This document shows positions 58,325-64,000 of a DNA stretch of 64,000 nucleotides, piece by piece. This DNA comes from [Zimmermannella] bifida NBRC 103089 (GTDB lineage: Bacteria > Actinomycetota > Actinomycetes > Actinomycetales > Microbacteriaceae). Every line of letters starts with the position of its first letter. Position 1 is the first letter of the stretch. The position numbers were made by a program, and so were the translations under genes. A model generated the notes under the pieces. It saw only the letters and a program-made list of their open reading frames with translations. It had not been told where the DNA came from and searched no databases. The stretch lies in the NCBI RefSeq assembly GCF_001570925.1, contig NZ_BCSP01000007.1, positions 1 to 64,000 on the forward strand, given 5' to 3'.

Positions 58325-59353
58325 TCAGCGCTCGCGCAGCGCCACCTTGCGCACGAGTCGCTCTGCAGCAAACTCGGGATCGCGCGATAGTCCCTTCACC
58401 ATGTGGTCGGTTTCGGCGGTGAGCTGAATGGCAATCGCCAGTTCTCGATCGGTCCAGCCGCGCAGTTCGCGTCGGGCTTGACCAACCTGCCAAGGTGCCG
58501 CGCCTACGGTACCGGCAAGCTGTGCATCCGACCCCGCAAGACCCGAAACTTTGGCCATCATGCGGAGTTTCATGGCGATTGCCGAGACGATCGGTACCGG
58601 ATTAAGTCCGGTCTCAAAACCGGCGCGCAACAGCCGCAGCGCATCGGGCAGACGGCCCGCGATCGCCGCATCCGCGATCTTGAATCCGGTGGTTTCCACT
58701 CGCCCACCGTAGTACCGGTCCACCAGCTCGGGCGTAATCTCGGGTTCGGTCGAGACGTTCATGAGCTGTCGAACCGCAGCTGCAAGTTCGGCAAGATCGG
58801 TGTTGAACGCGGCGATGAGAGCGTGAACGGCTTGGGGCTGGATGCTGCGCCGCTCATAGCGCACCAATTGGCGCACAAACCCGTCAAGTTCGTTCGCTTT
58901 CAGGGGTGTGCAGGCAACTTCAATTGCTTCGGGAAGTGCCCGAACCGCATCCAGCAATTTCTTGCCGCGCACACCCGTGCGGTGTCGCAGCACGATGTGC
59001 GTGCCGTCGATCGGGGCGCTGAGGTAGTCGATGATTTCGTTGAGTAGCGATTCGCTCGTTTCGTGAACGTTTTGCACGATGACCAGCCGCGGTTCCATGA
59101 AGAGCGACGGACTCACCACCGTGGTGAACTCCCCCGGTTCGTGGTGTTTCGCATCAATTTCGTGAACTTCGATGGCCGGGTCTTCGGCCCGCAAGATCGC
59201 CCGCAGGTTACTCACGGCTTCGTCCGCGAAAAAGTCCTCGGCACCGCTCAAGAGCGCCACCGGTGCTGGACGAATCTCGAGCCACGAAACCTGCTGCAGC
59301 TTCACTTTGCTGCTGCGTTTAGCGGGTTTCTTTGCGGTAGCCACTGGCGTCAC
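58325..59353 (-). CDS. holA: DNA polymerase III subunit delta
   Basis: Clamp-loader subunit that opens the beta sliding clamp. It has 342 aa with an AAA+-like N-terminal part lacking a functional Walker site, the FFADEAV segment and LVIVQNVHE, and the helical C-terminal collar domain. It starts at GTG 59353 after AGAAA. In actinobacteria it usually lies directly after comEC; here two paralogous membrane-protein genes lie between them. Confidence 0.93.
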   Translation of the reverse strand: MTPVATAKKPAKRSSKVKLQQVSWLEIRPAPVALLSGAEDFFADEAVSNLRAILRAEDPAIEVHEIDAKHHEPGEFTTVVSPSLFMEPRLVIVQNVHETSESLLNEIIDYLSAPIDGTHIVLRHRTGVRGKKLLDAVRALPEAIEVACTPLKANELDGFVRQLVRYERRSIQPQAVHALIAAFNTDLAELAAAVRQLMNVSTEPEITPELVDRYYGGRVETTGFKIADAAIAGRLPDALRLLRAGFETGLNPVPIVSAIAMKLRMMAKVSGLAGSDAQLAGTVGAAPWQVGQARRELRGWTDRELAIAIQLTAETDHMVKGLSRDPEFAAERLVRKVALRER

Positions 59354-59512
59354 TTTCTGCGGGCGGGATGCGGACGGTCACGCTGGCAGCGCAGGTGTTG
59401 CGTTGTCGAGTCGGGCCGCCGGGTTGTTCGCGTGCATCTATCGTAGTTGTCCCGTTGCCACAGTTGCTGCAGGGCGGCGCTTACGGGGTTCAACGCGCGA
59501 ATGGAAACGGTT

Positions 59513-59542
59513 GAGGGTCCGACGCGTCAACGTCGGACCCTC
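59513..59542 (-). terminator. Terminator after the Q/G/P-rich membrane-protein gene
   Basis: Perfect 12-bp stem (59513-59524 with 59531-59542), 6-base loop, between this gene and holA; the minus strand continues AACCGTTTCC. Confidence 0.75.
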
Positions 59543-59594
59543 GTGCGATCACGGCCGGTTAGCGGATCGCTTCGTGGTAGGCGCTAGCTAGGGC

Positions 59595-60587
59595 CTAGAA
59601 GTTTGGCTGGTTCGGGTTCTGCGGGCCTGGCTGGCCTGGTTGCTGACCGAATGGCTGCTGACCGTAGCCGCCTGGCTGGCCGCCGAACTGCTGCGGCTGC
59701 TGGCCCGGTGCTGGCTGGCCCGGTGCACCGAATGGCTGCTGGCCCGGCTGTCCACCAAACTGCTGTGGCTGCTGACCGTAACCCTGTGGCTGACCGAACT
59801 GCTGCGGCTGCTGGCCGTAGCCCATTGGCTGGCCACCGAAGTTGCCACCCTGGCCGCCCTGGCCGTTCATCATCGACGGAGCCTTGAGCGCCTGCATGAT
59901 GTCGAGTGCAGCCACACCCAGCATCGCAATGGCCATGATCATGAGGATGATGCCGCCGAAGCCCATCGAGGCCGAAGCACCATAGCCGTAGTCACCGGTG
60001 TTCGAGAGGAGATCGATGCATTTGAAGAGCGAAAGGCCACCGGCAACGATGGCCAGACCGCCAGCACCAAAGAGGATTTCCTTGGCCGGCTTAATCATCG
60101 CGTAGACGGATGCACCTACGAGCAGCAGCATGAGCAGGAGGAGGGTGAATCCCCAACCAGTCTCACCGTGCGAGAAGTAGCTGAAGCTGTGGCTCTGGGC
60201 TTCCATGGTCACGCCATAGCCATAGTCCTGAGCTTCCATCGACACGGTGGCCTGTGGCAGGAACAGCGAAATGATGCCGATGAGTCCGACGATGGCACCG
60301 ATCAACGGACCAGCTTCGAGGAAGCTCTTCGGCATCTGGAATCCAGCACCGGTCGAGCCCGAAGCACCGTACGGCTTTGGCTGCTGACCGTATGGAGGCT
60401 GCTGGCCGTAGGCCTGCTGCGGCTGCTGACCGTATGCCTGGTGCGGAGCTGGCTGCTGGCCGAACTGCGGCTGACCTGGCTGCTGACCGTACTGAGGCTG
60501 GCCCTGAGGCTGACCCTGAGGCTGCCCGAACTGGTTTGGGTTGTGACCAGGGTGTCCTGGCTGATTTGGCGAACCGGGCATCGACAT
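59595..60587 (-). CDS. Membrane protein with Q/G/P-rich tails (paralogue A)
   Basis: A 330-aa protein. Residues 1-75 and ~245-330 are low-complexity, built of GQQPQ/YGQQP repeats; the centre (~85-240) has four hydrophobic helices, starting GPLIGAIVGLIGIISLFLPQATVSM and ending DIMQALKAPSMM. The core is clearly homologous to the next gene upstream, so the two arose by tandem duplication. The tails are prion-like or phase-separation-like in composition. Start ATG 60587; AAAGGA is 12 bases upstream, rather far. Function unknown. Confidence 0.75.
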   Translation of the reverse strand: MSMPGSPNQPGHPGHNPNQFGQPQGQPQGQPQYGQQPGQPQFGQQPAPHQAYGQQPQQAYGQQPPYGQQPKPYGASGSTGAGFQMPKSFLEAGPLIGAIVGLIGIISLFLPQATVSMEAQDYGYGVTMEAQSHSFSYFSHGETGWGFTLLLLMLLLVGASVYAMIKPAKEILFGAGGLAIVAGGLSLFKCIDLLSNTGDYGYGASASMGFGGIILMIMAIAMLGVAALDIMQALKAPSMMNGQGGQGGNFGGQPMGYGQQPQQFGQPQGYGQQPQQFGGQPGQQPFGAPGQPAPGQQPQQFGGQPGGYGQQPFGQQPGQPGPQNPNQPNF

Positions 60588-60693
60588 CGGGATGCTGTTC
60601 CTTTCGTGTGGGTATTCACGCGTTCAGGTGGACTCGCAAACACCGCTCGAAGCCGGGCGATCGAAACCGCCAGCACGGTGGCAAGCTGCGGCA

Positions 60694-60699
60694 ATCATA
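60694..60699 (-). promoter_or_regulatory. -10 candidate for paralogue A
   Basis: TATGAT on minus, about 105 bp upstream of the start, gives the best consensus match in the gap; the -35 is not clear. Confidence 0.35.
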
Positions 60700-60867
60700 A
60701 AGACTGCGCGTTACAAGTACGAATCAAATTCGTCGAATACGGCGAATTTCAGTCGACCGTAGGATGCCGCATCCGAATCTCGGCGCTGGTGACACGGATG
60801 CGGGTGGCAGGCATTCGTAGATGCGGGTGTCGGGCCGCGCACGAGTGTGTGGCGCATTCGAGATGCA

Positions 60868-60902
60868 AACGTGGCCCGGCGCGTTTCGCACCGGGCCACG
60901 TT
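60868..60902 (-). terminator. Terminator after paralogue B
   Basis: Perfect 12-bp stem (60868-60879 with 60891-60902), 11-base loop, followed on minus by TTTGCATC. Confidence 0.75.
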
Positions 60903-60925
60903 GAAGTAGTCGATTCGCCTCGAAC

Positions 60926-61480
60926 CTAGGCGACGGTTGCGCCTGGAGCCTGCTTGTTCAGCATCGAGGGGAGCTTCGACGCACCCACGACGCAAAGCAC
61001 ACCACCAGCGATCAGCACGAGCGCGGCGAACAGCATCAGGTACGCACCAAATGCTGGGCCACCGTCAGCGAGGAATGCGAGCTCGTCGGCGCTGGACATG
61101 ATGTTGATGCTGCGCAGCAGGGCGAACAGACCGACCACGATGCCGGCACCAGCAGCGGCCAGGGTGAGCTCCTTGGCCTGCTTAAGGATTGCAACGGCAC
61201 CGAGCGCAATGGCAAGCACGAACGCGATGAGCAGCAGTACGCCTTCGCCGGCGGCGCCCTCAGTGAAGTAACCGATCAATTCAGTTTCGGTGGTCGATTC
61301 CATGGTGGTGATCGAGAAGTCCGACATCTCGATCGTGATCTGTGGCAGGAATACCGAGATGAAACCGAGAACACCGGCAGCGGCCACGGCAATCGGACCA
61401 AATCCAAACAGGTTCTTCGGCATGGCGAAGCCCGCAGCCGGTTGCTGGTTCGATGAGTTCGTAGGAGTCGATGTCGACAT
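60926..61480 (-). CDS. Small membrane protein (paralogue B)
   Basis: A 184-aa protein with four hydrophobic helices. Its opening FAMPKNLFGFGPIAVAAAGVL matches paralogue A's FQMPKSFLEAGPLIGAIVGLI, and FLPQITIEM matches FLPQATVSM; it ends in SKLPSML, as A has ALKAPSMM. It lacks the Q/G/P-rich tails of A. The start is ATG 61480, with AAAGGG ten bases upstream. Function unknown; the FLPQ(A/I)T segment between helices 1 and 2 is the best family signature. Confidence 0.78.
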   Translation of the reverse strand: MSTSTPTNSSNQQPAAGFAMPKNLFGFGPIAVAAAGVLGFISVFLPQITIEMSDFSITTMESTTETELIGYFTEGAAGEGVLLLIAFVLAIALGAVAILKQAKELTLAAAGAGIVVGLFALLRSINIMSSADELAFLADGGPAFGAYLMLFAALVLIAGGVLCVVGASKLPSMLNKQAPGATVA

Positions 61481-61654
61481 GGCGGATGTACCCTTTCGTA
61501 CGGCTGCCCAATAGTTGCGGGCGGCTGCGCTGGTGGATTCAGAACACTCCGGATTGGAGCCTGCCCGGAGACTAGTGCAATCAGGTAACTGGGATGAAAC
61601 GTTCTGCAAAATCTCAGCTAACGAATCTATGAGCCTGCCCATCGGTGGCAAACC

Positions 61655-64000
61655 TCAGTTGTTTCGAGACGTCCAAACCTGTGGCACAGTGTGCTGCCTT
61701 CGATCGGCAAACACGGCAATGTCACCATGTTCATCGGTACGCAGCCACGGGGTTTGCGCGTTCGCGAGTACCGTCAGCGTTGATTGAGTCGGGTGGCCGT
61801 AACCGTTGTCGGCACCCACAGAGATAACCGCGAGTTGCGCGCGTGCGTACCCGTACGCATCCGCGAACTGATCTCGCGAACCGTGATGCGCGACCTTGAC
61901 GATGTCTGCGGGGAGCGTGGCGGGATCGAGCTGTTGTTGCACGGCTTCGCCCGAGTCTCCGAGTAACAAACTGCTGACGCAACCGGTTTGGCAATCCGCG
62001 GTCGGGTCGGCCCGCAAAATCACGCTGCCGTCGTTGTCGGCAAGGGAAGACGGACTGCCATCGGTGGCACGCCGCGGCCACAGCACCGTTATCTCCAGGT
62101 CGCCAATGGTGACGCGATCATCGGTGGCAACATGCGTAACGGGTATCTGCGCCCGATGGAAGCGCTGCACCAGCGGCTCGGTGCGAGCATCTTCGGTATC
62201 GGGTACCCACAGGGAGCGCACTGGAACCGGCAGCGCATCTGCCGCGCCAGCATGGTCGGCATCAAAATGAGTCAGCACCAGAACATCGATCTCGCGGATG
62301 CCGAAGTCACGTAGGCAGCGTGCCACCGGTTCCGGTTCCAGCCCGGTGTCGACCAGCATGGTGAGCGACCCGCCGCGCAGCAGGAGTGCATCCCCCTGCC
62401 CAACATCGCAGGCAACGAGCCGCCAATCATGCGGGAAGTCACGCATCCGAACGGCCATTCGTCCCACCCAGATGACCGATACCACTATGGCTGCCGTGAC
62501 CACGAGCCCCGAGGCAATTCGCTGCAGCAGGCACCAAGCCCGCTGCTGCAACCCGCTTGGCCGTCCGTGTAGCCAAGGTGGCAGGGATCGTGGGCTGCAG
62601 GCGATCACGATTGCCGTGATCGTTGCGATCCAAAGCAATGCCCCGGGTAATCCTCCCGGCCACGGCAGGTTGGCCGCCGGGAACGCGGCGAAGGCTTCGG
62701 CGACGAGCCCGATCCATTGCGCGGGTAACCACGCAAGCCACGCGACGATCGGCGCCAACGCGGGCGCTACCACTACTGCGGCAACCAGCAAGAGCCCGGC
62801 CAGTGTTGCGATCGGTGCTGCGGGCGCGGCCAACAGGTTGGCGAGGACGCCGTAGGTTGGCAGACTCGGCTCGAGCAGCAACAGGATTGGCTGACAGGCC
62901 ACTTGCGCGACCGTGGGCACCGCGATCAGCAATGCCACCGATTGCGGCAACCACCGTTGCAACAAGTTCGCCAACGGGCGCGTACCCAACAGCAATCCCG
63001 CCGTTGCCGCGGCCGACAGCGCAAACCCGTAATCGCGACTCAACCAGGGATCGGCCACCAGCAGTCCGAGCACCGCGAGCGAAAGCACCGGCACACCGGC
63101 AACCTTTCGCCCCGCGAGGTCGATCCCGATGACGATCACGGCCATGGCGGTTGCTCGGATCACTGAACCTTGCGGCGTCACCAAACAGACGAATGCCGCG
63201 AGCACCGGCAGTGCCAACACCAACCGCCACACTCTGCCGAACCCCACCCACCGGCCGAGCAGCAGCACCCCGGCCACGATCACCGCGATGTTCGAGCCCG
63301 AAACCGCCGTTAGGTGAGTCAGCGACGTCGCCTTCATGTCGTGGTTGAGGTCGTCAGACACCAGCTGTTCGTCGCCCGCAGCAAGCCCCGGAATCAACAT
63401 GTTGCCCGGTGCTGGCAACATCGCTGCGACCGCCGCGGTCTGTGTGCGCACATCATGCGCCATTTGCAGCAGTGGATGCGGTGGGGCACGCAGCTGCACC
63501 GGTCCCTTCGCGTAGAGCATCGCCACCGCACTATCGCCCGGATCGGTGAGCCGCACCTTGGCCCGAACCTGGACAGTCGTACCAATAGGCAACGCCTCGC
63601 TCGCATCGGCGCTGCCGGGCATCTGGGAGTCCCGTACGTCACTGCTCGGCCCGATGTTGGCTCGTGCCACGGGCAGCGTCACCACGACCGGCACCCCGTC
63701 GAGCGGCGTTTGCTCGTCGTGCTGTCCCTTGCTTGTGAGGTTTGGCTCAGGGCGCAACTCGACGTGCTGGATTTGCGCGCGGTAGCGCAGCGAGGGTGGC
63801 CCAAACTGCGCCCCGGCCGCAGGTTTTCCAGCACCGGTGATCACGAGCGTGTAGCCGCGTTCGGTTTGTGACTCGGCCGCGTCGATCAGCAGCTGCGGCG
63901 TTCGCGCCGGCGCCCGCACCGCCACCATCGCTGCCACAAGCATGCTTGCCGCAGCCGCGACGGAGGCCAGCGCGAACCAGTCCCGCCGCCAATGCGACGC
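61655..64000 (-). CDS. comEC: ComEC/Rec2-type DNA uptake channel (5' end outside window)
   Basis: Membrane channel thought to carry single-stranded DNA into the cell. The visible 781 residues run to the right edge, as the frame is open to 64000 (DWFALASVAAAASMLVAAM). There are an N-terminal OB-like periplasmic region, the multi-helix competence domain (HLTAVSGSNIAVIVAG near residue 230) and a C-terminal metallo-beta-lactamase-like domain (DVGQGDALLL, THFDADHAG). It lies upstream of the two paralogues and holA. No comEA is visible; it would lie beyond the edge. Confidence 0.93.
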   Translation of the reverse strand, partial: ASHWRRDWFALASVAAAASMLVAAMVAVRAPARTPQLLIDAAESQTERGYTLVITGAGKPAAGAQFGPPSLRYRAQIQHVELRPEPNLTSKGQHDEQTPLDGVPVVVTLPVARANIGPSSDVRDSQMPGSADASEALPIGTTVQVRAKVRLTDPGDSAVAMLYAKGPVQLRAPPHPLLQMAHDVRTQTAAVAAMLPAPGNMLIPGLAAGDEQLVSDDLNHDMKATSLTHLTAVSGSNIAVIVAGVLLLGRWVGFGRVWRLVLALPVLAAFVCLVTPQGSVIRATAMAVIVIGIDLAGRKVAGVPVLSLAVLGLLVADPWLSRDYGFALSAAATAGLLLGTRPLANLLQRWLPQSVALLIAVPTVAQVACQPILLLLEPSLPTYGVLANLLAAPAAPIATLAGLLLVAAVVVAPALAPIVAWLAWLPAQWIGLVAEAFAAFPAANLPWPGGLPGALLWIATITAIVIACSPRSLPPWLHGRPSGLQQRAWCLLQRIASGLVVTAAIVVSVIWVGRMAVRMRDFPHDWRLVACDVGQGDALLLRGGSLTMLVDTGLEPEPVARCLRDFGIREIDVLVLTHFDADHAGAADALPVPVRSLWVPDTEDARTEPLVQRFHRAQIPVTHVATDDRVTIGDLEITVLWPRRATDGSPSSLADNDGSVILRADPTADCQTGCVSSLLLGDSGEAVQQQLDPATLPADIVKVAHHGSRDQFADAYGYARAQLAVISVGADNGYGHPTQSTLTVLANAQTPWLRTDEHGDIAVFADRRQHTVPQVWTSRNN

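Larger units (their letters stand above)
60588..60925. other. Intergenic region between the two paralogous membrane genes
   Basis: About 338 bp. It holds the terminator of paralogue B (60868-60902) and the promoter of paralogue A, whose best -10 is TATGAT on minus at 60694-60699. No extra gene is visible. Several GATGCGG-type words typical of the family occur. Confidence 0.5.

Overview
The window is chromosomal DNA from a high-GC actinobacterium, most likely a member of the Microbacteriaceae. The evidence is the gene order (infC-rpmI-rplT, pheST, arg genes, tyrS; ftsK-pgsA-cinA-clgR-DUF3046-recA-recX-miaB-miaA-dapF; lepA, rpsT, holA, comEC), the many GTG/TTG starts, the frequent GCATCC/GGATGC words, and typical actinobacterial LexA boxes. 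The assignment to family is an inference. Almost everything is core chromosome. I see no IS element, CRISPR array, tRNA or rRNA gene.

Layout. 1-18.6 kb (minus strand): a 29-codon small gene, tyrS, the arginine genes argCJBFGH (argD and argR are absent), pheST, a glutamate-type ABC transporter (gluABCD order), a SpoU/TrmH rRNA methyltransferase, and infC-rpmI-rplT, where infC appears to start at ATC. 18.9-26.2 kb: a DUF1844 protein on plus, then on minus a P-type ATPase, an SseB-family protein and hisA, hisH, hisB, hisC. 26.3-35.6 kb: a LysM protein divergent from lexA with two LexA boxes between them, hflX, an RsmC-like methyltransferase, a cupin, a DapF homologue that lacks both catalytic cysteines, miaA, miaB and recX. 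35.7-46.2 kb: recA with a LexA box, DUF3046, a ClgR-type regulator, cinA, pgsA, ftsK, an aquaporin on plus, RNase J and dapA. 46.3-49.5 kb is the only accessory-looking part: trmB with a probable N-terminal frame break, a small secretion-associated gene broken in a G7 tract, a 24-codon stub of the next gene, a lipoprotein, a 5'-truncated LAxTG-anchored surface-protein fragment, and a 400-bp intergenic stretch with three consecutive long imperfect inverted repeats. 49.5-64 kb: an Hsp70-family protein, lepA, rpsT, a pair of membrane-associated GTPases, an LppP/LprE-like lipoprotein, holA, two tandem paralogous membrane proteins (one with Q/G/P-rich tails) and comEC, whose 5' end lies beyond the window.

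How genes work together: argCJBFGH make arginine from glutamate (with argD elsewhere); hisC/B/H/A are a block of the histidine pathway; lexA, recA, recX and the LysM protein form a visible SOS circuit; infC/rpmI/rplT, rpsT, lepA, pheST, tyrS, trmB, miaA/B and the methyltransferases serve translation and RNA modification; comEC and holA belong to a conserved competence/replication neighbourhood. The most unusual points are the degenerate DapF at the normal dapF locus, the decayed secretion/surface-protein locus with its three inverted repeats, and the paired GTPases.
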